Source: Nitzschia sp. DOCU1 (lineage: Eukaryota; Bacillariophyta; Bacillariophyceae; Bacillariales; Bacillariaceae). Taken from it: 64,000 nucleotides of DNA. Made by a program: the position numbers and the translations under genes. The stretch lies in the NCBI GenBank assembly GCA_951394045.1, contig OX595985.1:2232001-2296000 (forward strand). The letters are read 5' to 3'. This document shows, in pieces, positions 9,950 through 19,005 of the stretch (positions within the stretch are counted from its first letter, which is position 1; each line of letters begins with the position of its first letter). The notes beneath the pieces were generated by a model, which was given only the letters and a program-made list of their open reading frames with translations, searched no databases and was not told where the DNA came from.

Positions 9950-11835
9950 TTACGACAGTTCGACTCCATCCTCATCGGCGTCATCCTCTGACTCTGAAAT
10001 CCCCACGGTTTGGACCTTGTTGTTTTCATCCAGAGGCATGTACTCTGCCAAGATTCCTCGAACTTGCGCCCGCATTTGTCGTTGTGATCGTTGCCATTGG
10101 ATCAGCCCCAGAACGGAGAAGCATACGACCACCGCGGCCATGGAAGCCGCAAACATGGGTACCGACACAGAGTTGGGGTTTCCACTGCCGGGGCAGTGTC
10201 CTACTTCAATGCAACCATTCACATCATCGCATTTATTGCATTTTTTGCACACATCAGGTTCCGAGCCCGAGATGAATCCTGAACAAATGGCTTCAAAGAC
10301 TTCGCCGACTGTCAGGGCACCACGGAGCGGAGCTTGGTTGACGTAAAAGGATGGCAAGATCAAAACGCCAGTCATTTCGCGATTGACTAGTTCATTTTCC
10401 AAAATGGAGTTTTCCCCTTCATCAATGACACCCCCCGCACTATCCATGCACGTTTGAATCTTGCTGTAGTCGACACCTGATCGTGACATTGCATCTTTGA
10501 TACATGCCTCGTTAGTGAAGAAGGCACCATTGTCCTCGGGTTTGTCGCAACGAAAGTCAAACTCTGCAATGTAATCCCACCAGGGAAGTCCAACACCATC
10601 ATCACCATATTCTTTCCAGATACAAATTTGACGAAGAGACTCGGTGACGACATCGGCTCCGGAAATGCCAGCGTCCAAATCATCATCGGGATCCGTCGAG
10701 CAGTATCGACCATTGTTGGTGCAAAGATTGTAGCACTGGTTCTCCCCATCCGACGATCGGCATCCAGCAAACAATCCATCGTAAATATAGAAGTGAGGAG
10801 TGAACTGAGCATGAGCACCCAAGGCTACGGCGACTTCTCGGAAACTCTTTTTGAGCGGCGCACTGACGGCTTCCTTGGGCGTCGTCCACAACTCGTATTC
10901 CACACGGGCATCAGGAGCGGGAAGTGCCCAGGACATTTCGGCTCGGACAATTTTATTTTGTTTCAAGTATTCTTTAATGGGATCCGCATCCTGCTTGAAC
11001 AACAAAAAGCTAGGAATGGTAATGTCGGCGCCTGATCCATCGTCCGCCATGATGGGTTCTTTGGTTTCGCACTCTTGACTGTCGGCATCGGCATCCGGAG
11101 TGCAAGCATCGCCCGCGTCGCATAGACACGTATTATCCGCAATCAAGACCCCGGCGGCACCGCTCTTTTGGGCATTGCGGACTTTGACAACAAAGGTGCA
11201 ATCTCCTCGGTCGACCATTAGAATGAACGGAGCCTTCCAGGGTTTCATTTTGCCGGTCTCGTCATTGTCCCGAGTGGGAAAGCCACCCCGGGCATAATCC
11301 TCGCCAGAGTCACACATAGTAGAGTCTGCATAGTACACATTTTGTTGAATGGCACCACCGTAGGGAGGCAAACCGAACAAGGCTTCCCGGTGATCGTAGC
11401 CGTCGGCTCGACGAAGTTCTTTGGGTAGCTACACAAACAGGAGCAGTAGTAACAAAGAACGGCAAGTTAGCACATTGATGTGACCCATAGCAGCAGCCCC
11501 ATCATGTTGTCGGTATCGTTACTTCTTCCTGGAAAGCATTTCCCTCCTGAAAGTCGTAGTAACACGGTTGTTTTTCGCACAGGATGGACATTGGATTCTT
11601 TTTTGGCGGCAGTTCGCGTCTCTACGCAAAGTGCCGTAGCGTTTCTACGCGTGGGTCTTTTGGGAAGGCGGAAAAAATGCCGCACGCTGGGTTACGAGAA
11701 TCCAGTTAGGCAAAGGCGATCAGAACTTACTTGAATTTGCATTTTGCTCGTCACTCCAGATGCATGGCATTGTTGTGAAATAGTAGCTGCCGCCGCCAAA
11801 AAGGCGGAAATGGCACCGCTTCTCAGCATCGTCAT
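9950..11835 (-). CDS. vacuolar sorting receptor, copy B (2 exons)
   Basis: Exon 1 (11835-11731, 35 codons) encodes a signal peptide (RSGAISAFLAAAATISQQCHA). Exon 2 (11428-9950) encodes the rest; the product is 527 aa. The intron is 302 bp (GTAAGT...TGTAG). Order: PA domain (GYDHREALFGLPPYGG, FILMVDRGDCTFVVK), VSR luminal region (CTNNGRYCSTDPDDDL, WWDYIAEF, EAICSGFISGSEPDVCKKC), one transmembrane helix (AASMAAVVVCFSVLGLIQW) and a 47-residue tail. The tail begins with QMRAQVRGILAEYMPL, identical in its core to copy A, and ends in an acidic stretch. The intron that splits the PA domain in copy A is absent here. The gene lies about 6 kb from copy A on the same strand, with NDUFA9 and the coiled-coil gene between. 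Confidence 0.92.
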
Positions 11836-12430
11836 GGTGAAAGTAAATGTGATGTGTTAACGATGACCGTCGTCGACCAATCTTTTTTCGCGAAACTGCG
11901 TAGAGAGACGTGAGAAGCGCTTGCTATTTTTGTGCGCGTTCACGAATCGACTTCTTCGACTTTTAGTTGGATCGTGCGAACCGTAGTTCTCAAGAAGTTG
12001 TTCAGGGGGCGGGGGTTCGACTCCATGGCCACTAGTTTTTGGCGTCATCCAAACCACTTGCGACATAGCCCAGTCCTATTTGTAATAGTATCATTCTTCT
12101 CTTAATCTAACAGGCCTAGATTGAGGTGTTCCTAAAACTGCAGGAGAAACTGCCTGGAGCTAGGTTCGTTTACCGCGGCCAGACTCCCTCCTATGGGGTG
12201 AGGCGACTGGTTGTGATACGATCTGCGGGCCGCCGCACTTAATTGATCACGTTTGCTACAGCAGTGTAGCAACAGGGTAGATTCTGCTAGCCTGGATGCT
12301 TTAAAAGCACAGAGGCCATCCACTGGAACATAATTCGTTTTCTCGTTGCTAGTGTCCTCGTAATTTTTGTCGCCATCATTCAACAAGCATCTTGCCGCTC
12401 CCGCCTCGCCTCCACCACCCATCGTTTTCA
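11836..12430. other. intergenic region
   Basis: Promoter side of VSR copy B and 3' side of the CX9C gene. A 100-codon minus frame at 12132-12434 has low-complexity content and no recognisable domain; it is not called. Confidence 0.4.
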
Positions 12431-12856
12431 TCAAAACAACTTTTTATGCCGCAAACACTGGGCTAGTGCAAAGGCAATTTCTCGACACTCTTGTTTTAAC
12501 TTGGGGTTCTTGGACACAATGTCACGAGCATCCCGATGATGCTCTGCCACTTGAGATCCGAATTCCATTTCCTTGTCCGCATAGGCAAACGATTCCGCCC
12601 ACGAAGCACACATAGCCTTTTGAACCAAAAATGGATGATAGGATAATGAGCCGTCAATGTTAGTAGTGTCGGCAGTTTTTGCCGTCGACGTCGTGGGGGC
12701 AGCATCTCCATAGTATTCCTTGGCTTGACGCGGGCAGTGATGCAGCGAAAGACATCGTTTCTCTGACAGTTCTTCATGCAAACAATCTTCACCACCCTTG
12801 CCATAAATGGAATGGCATTTGTAGCGGCGGTCGCTAAAGAGTTTGCAGTCCACCAT
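12431..12856 (-). CDS. CX9C (CHCH-type) mitochondrial protein, 141 aa
   Basis: ATG at 12856. Cysteines at residues 4 and 14 and at 25 and 35 are each separated by nine residues, a twin CX9C arrangement. The C-terminus adds a third CX9C (CREIAFALAQC). Twin CX9C proteins are small helical-hairpin proteins of the mitochondrial intermembrane space, imported and oxidised by the Mia40/Erv1 relay; many are assembly factors or subunits of respiratory complexes. No presequence is present, as expected for that route. I cannot name the orthologue. It is divergent from the aldo/keto reductase gene across 455 bp. Confidence 0.75.
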   Translation of the reverse strand: MVDCKLFSDRRYKCHSIYGKGGEDCLHEELSEKRCLSLHHCPRQAKEYYGDAAPTTSTAKTADTTNIDGSLSYHPFLVQKAMCASWAESFAYADKEMEFGSQVAEHHRDARDIVSKNPKLKQECREIAFALAQCLRHKKLF

Positions 12857-13311
12857 CGTCGTCCTCTTGTTGTTGAAGGGTCTACAACAATGATTCTTCT
12901 CTTTTCCTAATCAATAGTAAGAAAGAACAACGGGTCCAATTCAATTCATTCTATACCCTTGCACTTCCGATTTTCCTCTATTGTTGCGTCACTGGCGGAC
13001 TTGTGCGTTGCTTGGATCGGGGTGTTTGGGATGGATGTCGTTCCAAAGTTGTGTTTGAGGGATCTCGCCAAACGCGTCGCTGGAGTGAGAGCGGACACTC
13101 ACGGTCATGGTCGCACGAAACTGACGTCATCACAACAGCGTTCCCCATTTTTTCGTGCCAACGAAACCCAAACCACATCAGCAACATCATCATCTCGATC
13201 CTTTCCCTTCTTTCGCAATCTATAGTTCATTGCATCATAAAGAGAGAAAGAAGGCAACCGTTGCGACAGTCAAGCGTTCTACACCAAAGCCGCACTTTGC
13301 ATTTTTGAACC
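12857..13311. other. divergent promoter region
   Basis: 455 bp between the CX9C gene (-) and the aldo/keto reductase gene (+). No gene and no clear motif. Confidence 0.4.
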
Positions 13312-14571
13312 ATGAAGCTCACCGTGAAAGCATTCGCCTGTTGGATGGCCGTAGCGGCTCTTTCGCCGGCTACAGTCGATGCCTTTTCCGCCTCGATGGC
13401 GACACCGTCGACCGGCAAAGCCGATGCCATTTCCAGAACCCCCGTCAAGAACATCAATGTTCCTGGTTTAGAAAATGGAATGGATTATGTCAAGTTGGCC
13501 GACTCCGATTTGGTGGTCTCCAAAGTTTGCATGGGAACCATGACCTTTGGGGAACAAAATACTCTGGACGAGGGGGTCGAACAACTGCAAAAGGCCTGGG
13601 ACACGTATGGCATCAACTTTCTGGACACGGCTGAGATGTATCCCGTGCCTACTAAAGCTGAAACTCAGGGACAAACCGACAAGACCGTCGCCAAGTTCCT
13701 CAAAACCCAATCCAAGCGGGAAGATGTGATTTTGGCAACCAAAGTTAGTGGCAGAGCGCAGCACATCACCTGGTTACCTCGTTCCACGCCGAACACCACA
13801 CCGGACCTAAGCCGCAAACAGATTCTTGAAAGCGTGGATGCGTCTCTACAACGCCTCGGAACCGAGTACATCGATTTGCTCCAATTGCATTGGCCCGACC
13901 GCTACGTGGGTGGATTCTTTGGAGCGCCAGACTTCTCACCTTCGAGTTACGAAGCTGCACCAACGCCAATCGAGTTTCAAGAGACACTTAGTGCCTTGCA
14001 GGAGCTTATCGAAGCTGGAAAAGTTCGATATGTTGGTGTGTCAAACGAAACACCGTATGGAGTCTGCTCCATGGTCAACCTGGCTTCTCAGTTTCCAGAC
14101 CTGTACCCGAAGATTGTTTCAATCCAGAACTCATATTCTCTGGTTATGCGAAAGGACTTTGAGTGTGGTCTAGCTGAAGCCTGCTATCATCACAACGTCG
14201 GGCTTCTTCCCTATTCACCTCTTGCAGCAGGCACGTTAACTGGCAAATATCGACAAAAAGACAAGATCCCTGAAAACGCACGTCTAAAGCAATTCCCGGG
14301 GTTCATGGACCGGTACCTTGGCAGCCTAAACGAACGTGCTGTCAACAAATACTGTGATTTGGCGGCAAAATACGACTTAACGCCCGCACAACTAGCCCTC
14401 AGCTGGTGCTACCACAATGAAAAGGTAGCATCGACGATTATTGGTGCGACGAGCATGGAGCAATTGGACGAAAACATCAAGGCCTATGACATTCGACTAA
14501 GTGACGAAATTCACAAGGAGATTGCTCAAATTTACAAAGAATACACTGATCCCACCAAGGCACGCAACTAG
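13312..14571 (+). CDS. plastid-targeted aldo/keto reductase (Tas-like)
   Basis: Single exon, 419 aa. Residues 1-24 are a signal peptide ending VDAFSAS, a diatom plastid-type cleavage site. The AKR barrel follows. CMGTMTFGEQNTLDEG starts the domain. NFLDTAEMYPVP holds the catalytic Asp and Tyr, VILATKVSG the Lys and LLQLHWPDRY the His; GVSNETPYGV and SLVMRKDFECGLAEACYHHN follow. The pattern is close to bacterial Tas and the AKR families related to it: NADPH-dependent carbonyl reduction with unknown physiological substrate. Length fits a ~346-aa enzyme plus a presequence. A role in plastid carbonyl detoxification is inference. Confidence 0.9.
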   Translation: MKLTVKAFACWMAVAALSPATVDAFSASMATPSTGKADAISRTPVKNINVPGLENGMDYVKLADSDLVVSKVCMGTMTFGEQNTLDEGVEQLQKAWDTYGINFLDTAEMYPVPTKAETQGQTDKTVAKFLKTQSKREDVILATKVSGRAQHITWLPRSTPNTTPDLSRKQILESVDASLQRLGTEYIDLLQLHWPDRYVGGFFGAPDFSPSSYEAAPTPIEFQETLSALQELIEAGKVRYVGVSNETPYGVCSMVNLASQFPDLYPKIVSIQNSYSLVMRKDFECGLAEACYHHNVGLLPYSPLAAGTLTGKYRQKDKIPENARLKQFPGFMDRYLGSLNERAVNKYCDLAAKYDLTPAQLALSWCYHNEKVASTIIGATSMEQLDENIKAYDIRLSDEIHKEIAQIYKEYTDPTKARN

Positions 14572-14996
14572 AGTGAACCATGGTGGCCTCTATTAGTTAG
14601 TGTTAGCGAAACTACGTCGCTGTGATTTTCATTCCGCGGCGAACCCCTAATAATCTTTAATGTAATCCCCCCTCTTTGAGCATCTTTCCTTTTTGAATGG
14701 CACACACCTTGGCCTACGAAACCTGCCATGCTTTCTATAGTAGACAATCGATCCGCGTCATAATTCTGGGAAACGATGTTATTCTATCGGGACATCGTTT
14801 GTCCCGGGTGGAAATACAACGGCGGGATGAGAAAGAGAAGTGGCTACGACAGCATAGGAATAAGGTCCTATCCTGGTTATTGTCGCTTGTTGCTGCGGGT
14901 GATGGTAGTACCTTGAAGTTGGCAGAATGCATGTTGTTGTCGCAGAAGACCACGCAGTCACCCGTTCTCAAGGTCAACAATAGTAGTTTAAAAGAA
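14572..14996. other. intergenic region
   Basis: 3' ends of the aldo/keto reductase gene (+) and the small membrane-protein gene (-) converge here. Nothing else is seen. Confidence 0.4.
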
Positions 14997-15809
14997 TCAC
15001 ACCAGACGCGTCCGATGTACCATGCATCTTCGTCGCCGTGGAACTTCCCCAACTCCAGCATTGGGTCTGTCGGCGGGGGTGGCGGCATTTGTTGTTTTCG
15101 TTGTTGTAGCTACCACCCGTAGGGGGCATTTAGTGGGCACATTGGAGGAGAGTCGTTCTTCATCTCGAATGACTTGTTCTTCTAACCAACCACACATGGA
15201 TCCAAGAGAATGCAGTAAAATCAATGCCCCGACCGCAGCCCCCGCACTCTCATAGAATGATGATGATGACGATTCTTGCCTGTCCTTTGTTCTGGACGTC
15301 TTTTGCCAAAAGGCCGAATTGTAATAGTAAGGGTTAAGCTCAAGAGAATCAAAATCATCATCATCGCCACCCCATGGCAAAATAAAGCTGACGCGAGGAG
15401 GAGGAGTTTGTGGCACCGCCAAGCTTTGAATGTTGGTATTTCCAGGTAACCACAACAACAACGACGACAACCAAAACACCGTTCTTGTGGCATGATCGGT
15501 CCAAACAATCCCCGACGTGGTCATTGTTGGGGCAACGACGACGACGACGACAAGCCACAACAAACAAATAGTGGCGACAGGAAGAAACACGGCCTGTCGT
15601 CGACGCCAATGGTATTGTGAAATGACCCCCGCAACATTGTCGTTCGGGTGAACAAACTGGATAACTTGTACTGTTGACGCTGGATTGAGAGGAACATGAG
15701 TGTCCCCGTGGTGGCCACAGTCATTCAGCGGAAGATGCAGTGTGTCATTATTGCCTGGGGATGCCGTGCCTTGTTGAGTAGAAACAGCAACTCGTTTGCC
15801 TGTTGCCAT
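14997..15809 (-). CDS. hypothetical membrane protein, 270 aa
   Basis: The frame is taken from ATG 15809 (MATGKRVAVSTQQG). Three hydrophobic stretches could span a membrane: AVFLPVATICLLWLVVVVVV, TVFWLSSLLLWLPG and AAVGALILLHSLGSMCGWL. The sequence between the second and third is acidic and Ser-rich; the C-terminus is basic. I recognise no family. Simple-sequence composition (GTT/GAC repeats) inflates open frames here on both strands, so the gene is only moderately supported. Confidence 0.45.
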   Translation of the reverse strand: MATGKRVAVSTQQGTASPGNNDTLHLPLNDCGHHGDTHVPLNPASTVQVIQFVHPNDNVAGVISQYHWRRRQAVFLPVATICLLWLVVVVVVAPTMTTSGIVWTDHATRTVFWLSSLLLWLPGNTNIQSLAVPQTPPPRVSFILPWGGDDDDFDSLELNPYYYNSAFWQKTSRTKDRQESSSSSFYESAGAAVGALILLHSLGSMCGWLEEQVIRDEERLSSNVPTKCPLRVVATTTKTTNAATPADRPNAGVGEVPRRRRCMVHRTRLV

Positions 15810-16318
15810 TGTCAGTCGATACTGTCGATGGGTTCTCAAACATAAAACAATGACACCCAAACTTCAATGTCCAATATGACCACAACAACCAAGTTTGTTG
15901 TTTGTTTCGCTGAGCTGTACTCGTATGCAACCTCTCTCTGGTAGATAAATGACAACAAGATATGTCTTGCACGAGTTACAGTAGGATAAAGAGATACCAG
16001 TCGCTTTCTTTTGTTTTGATTGCTTGTTCTTTGGCAAGGCCAGGAACCGGAACCATGGACGGCGAAAATGATTCTGGTGATGTGACAGCTGGACACCTTC
16101 TTTTCTCCAAAAGATCATCTGGCCGCCAAAATAAGCGAACGCCCTTCGCCGTCTGAGTAGTCGGATCAATCAAAGATCCATCAGCAACAACATCAACAAA
16201 ATCTTTTGGAGACACGTTTGTGCTGGATCCTCTTTTGTACCCTCGCTCGCCTGGATAGGACCACTATCCTACCTATCCTCTCTATACGTAGTAATGAGCA
16301 AAAGGTGTAATGTTGTGA
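15810..16318. other. divergent promoter region
   Basis: 509 bp between the membrane-protein gene (-) and the AlkD-like gene (+). No coding signal is supported. Confidence 0.35.
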
Positions 16319-17398
16319 ATGAAGTTCGGGGCGCTAATATTGCTGGCAGTTCTTACACTTGATGTGACGACGACGACGACGAGTCGAGCAGGAGCGACGA
16401 AATTTTCCAATCAGCCTCTCCTTGGTGCTACACCACAATCCAAGTCCTCTTGCTTTTGCCAGGTGCGCTCGTCCAACAACGCCAGAAGAAACGACGTTGA
16501 TTTTTATACAATGTCGGTTGCTGCTGCAACATCAGCTACGACACGAGCCTCCACGACTACAAGTAGGGCGACACGACGACGACAACGACGCTTTCCAAGG
16601 TCCAGCAGTACTACTGCCAGATCCGACAACAACAACGATATCGTCATTGCTCAACGTTTGGTAAAATTGATTCAGCCTCAACTATTCAAACTTGCCAATC
16701 CCCAAAATGCCAAATATTGGCAAGGTTATCTCAAGTCCGAAATGCCAATGTATGGCCTTCAACGTTCGGAACGCGCTAGTATTGAAAAGAGCATGTGGGA
16801 ACTTCTGGATCAAGAAATCATACTTCAACAAGGACCTGCGGACGAGAACAAGAAGAGGAAAAAGAAGATTTTGCCCCAGTCCTTGTATCGAGAATGTGTG
16901 GAGACACTTTGGAATTTGCCCATGAGAGAGGAAAAGTATTTGGCCATTGACTTGGCGATGCACTATCCAGATTGCATCACCCTACAGAATTTACCACTCT
17001 ACGAACAAATGTTACGAAACGAGTACATGTGGTGGGATTTGGTAGATCCCATTGCTGTGAATCTGGTGGGCACGGTTGCCTTGAAGCACTACGACCAAGT
17101 CAAACCCATTTTGCAACAATGGATTCAAGATGAAACGTTGTGGATTCGTCGGACAGCGTTGCTGGCACAATTGAAATTTAAAAATCGTACCGACCAAGAC
17201 GTTTTGTTCGAGGCTTGTCGGAGCTGCATGCACGAAAAGGAATTCTTTATTCGCAAAGCAATTGGATGGGCATTACGAGAATATAGCAAAACGGCTCCAG
17301 AAGCAGTCAAGACGTTTTTGGAACAAGAAAAGCCTCGATTGAGTGGATTGAGTTTTCGAGAAGGATCCAAGATTTTAGTCAAGAATGGTTGGATGTAA
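16319..17398 (+). CDS. AlkD-type DNA alkylation repair protein, organelle-targeted
   Basis: Single exon, 359 aa. Residues from about 108 form the HEAT-like AlkD fold. The active-site residues of Bacillus AlkD (Trp109, Asp113, Arg148, Trp187) have counterparts in MWWDLVD (W239, D243), LWIRRTALLAQLKFK (R278) and FFIRKAIGWALREYSK (W317). AlkD removes 3- and 7-alkyl purines by a non-base-flipping glycosylase reaction. The extra N-terminus starts with a hydrophobic signal-like segment (FGALILLAVLTLDV). An internal Met65 is followed by a Ser/Thr/Arg-rich stretch without acidic residues, so alternative starts could serve different compartments. That is inference. Confidence 0.88.
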   Translation: MKFGALILLAVLTLDVTTTTTSRAGATKFSNQPLLGATPQSKSSCFCQVRSSNNARRNDVDFYTMSVAAATSATTRASTTTSRATRRRQRRFPRSSSTTARSDNNNDIVIAQRLVKLIQPQLFKLANPQNAKYWQGYLKSEMPMYGLQRSERASIEKSMWELLDQEIILQQGPADENKKRKKKILPQSLYRECVETLWNLPMREEKYLAIDLAMHYPDCITLQNLPLYEQMLRNEYMWWDLVDPIAVNLVGTVALKHYDQVKPILQQWIQDETLWIRRTALLAQLKFKNRTDQDVLFEACRSCMHEKEFFIRKAIGWALREYSKTAPEAVKTFLEQEKPRLSGLSFREGSKILVKNGWM

Positions 17399-17632
17399 CA
17401 CTACTGTATGGCGCAATTTGCTCCCTCTTACTGGCAGTACACGAATGTTCAATCGAAAACTATCGTCTAGTCCGACTTGCATGGATGGCCAACTTTTACA
17501 ATAGATAGAGCAATATTAAACTATAATTATGCTATAGGTACATCTACAGTGCCCAGTGCGACGACGAGCCATGTATGACACCAGCTAGCGACGAACAGTG
17601 TTGAGGTTCCAACAGATCCAGATACATAATAT

Positions 17633-18535
17633 CTAGGGTGTGTCGGGAAGCGGAAAGCCTGGTGGCCATGGCGCATACTTGCCGCCGAATCGGACTGGAA
17701 GGTGTTCTTCGTCCACATACTGATACAGCCGTTTTCGTTCATTTGGTTTCTTGTCGGGATTGATAAAGTCCATTTTAGAGACCATACGCTTGGGCAATAG
17801 CGGTCGTAAGATGCGCCAAGGTACCTGAATCCAAGCGGGTGCATGACAAATAAAGAGAGTTTGCAAGAGTTGAGGATATAAATCTTCCATAGTATTCATG
17901 GCCGCTCCGTCTCGTTGGTTGGCTTCCTGATTGATTGCAGTCAGCTTGGTAGTGGCCAAGTCTGCCAACCGGACGGACTTGGTTAGGCGCCCAGTCGTGC
18001 GCGTGACATAATCGAGCCATTGATGAGTCCATTCGGCAATGTACAGGAACGTCGGCAACCAGTCACTGGCCTCGAGATGTTCCATGAGATCATGTTGGTT
18101 GATTCCTGCAAAATTGAGAAATCCAACGACTCCCCGCTTGGGATCCGGCAAGCACATCGCCACTGCGTCGTCGGAACAATAGCTCATGTAGCGACGAGTC
18201 TCTTCCGACAGAGCCTTGGGCCCAACTGGATGATATCGGATATCGGTAGCATCCAGGTCGTGCTGTTTTCGGAACTGAAGAGTGAATCGAGCCGCCTTGA
18301 TGGCTTCCTTGGTTTTCTTCTTGTGGCTCAAGACAAAGCGCAAGATCCACAAGTCATCGTGCTTGTCATCGTCAAAGTTAGCATTGTTTTCAATGGCCGC
18401 CTTGACTTGATCAATCTCATTGCGGTGTTTAGCAATAAGATCTTTCACAGCGGGTCGAGAATCTGAAGCACAGACGGGATCAATTGGGTCTGCAAGGGCG
18501 ACACTGACTCCTTTCATCCAAGGCCAAGACGTCAT
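17633..18535 (-). CDS. Sec14-like CRAL-TRIO lipid-binding protein
   Basis: Single exon, 300 aa, ATG at 18535. An N-terminal helical CRAL-TRIO-N region (DDLWILRFVLSHKKKTKEAI) precedes the lipid-binding domain. Core motifs include VGFLNFAGINQHDL, NTMEDLYPQLLQTLFICHAP and the gate/floor region KRMVSKMDFINPDKK. The C-terminus EHLPVRFGGKY matches the LP.E(L/Y)GG-type end of Sec14 domains. Such proteins bind or exchange phosphoinositides and other lipids at membranes. No GOLD, spectrin or membrane segment is present, so this is a stand-alone domain. The ligand cannot be inferred. Confidence 0.88.
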   Translation of the reverse strand: MTSWPWMKGVSVALADPIDPVCASDSRPAVKDLIAKHRNEIDQVKAAIENNANFDDDKHDDLWILRFVLSHKKKTKEAIKAARFTLQFRKQHDLDATDIRYHPVGPKALSEETRRYMSYCSDDAVAMCLPDPKRGVVGFLNFAGINQHDLMEHLEASDWLPTFLYIAEWTHQWLDYVTRTTGRLTKSVRLADLATTKLTAINQEANQRDGAAMNTMEDLYPQLLQTLFICHAPAWIQVPWRILRPLLPKRMVSKMDFINPDKKPNERKRLYQYVDEEHLPVRFGGKYAPWPPGFPLPDTP

Positions 18536-19005
18536 GGTGTTAATGGACGGCGTAGTGTAAAAATTCGACGAGATGCTGAAAAAGTGGGCAGCTCAAGCGG
18601 AAGGAAGGAATCGGGCGAGGTTGAGGCAAAGTAAGCGCCATGTGGAATGAAATTGTCTTGGTACCGAAAAAGACGTCAATTGTCACGCAGTCGTGCAGTG
18701 TCCCCCGGCCAAATGACCGCGCCTGCCTATCTATGATCCGAAGGTCAAAATTGGTCATACGTAAGTACCCATGCCCCTACCGATAGTTCAGGGTCATGGT
18801 ATCTTTTACGTCTATTACCGAAGAGTGGGCTCTCATAATCGTCGATCTCGACCGATCATGTATGATACACCATACGCATCGCAGCAAACTGTCGAAAGAA
18901 GAAGAGATTCACGTCGCTGATCACAACTCTTTTGTGGTGTTTGGCCAAAGCTCGCAATTACAAAATTGGTGTTTCTTAATCTTTACATTATCATATCTGC
19001 AGAGA
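18536..19005. other. intergenic region
   Basis: Between the Sec14-like and mannitol-dehydrogenase genes, both on the minus strand. Plus-strand frames here overlap the antisense of the neighbour. Nothing is called. Confidence 0.4.

Noticed and set aside
12001..12040. GGTTCGACTCC resembling a tRNA T-loop
   Set aside because: No matching acceptor, D or anticodon arms nearby. No tRNA, rRNA or CRISPR array was found elsewhere by eye.
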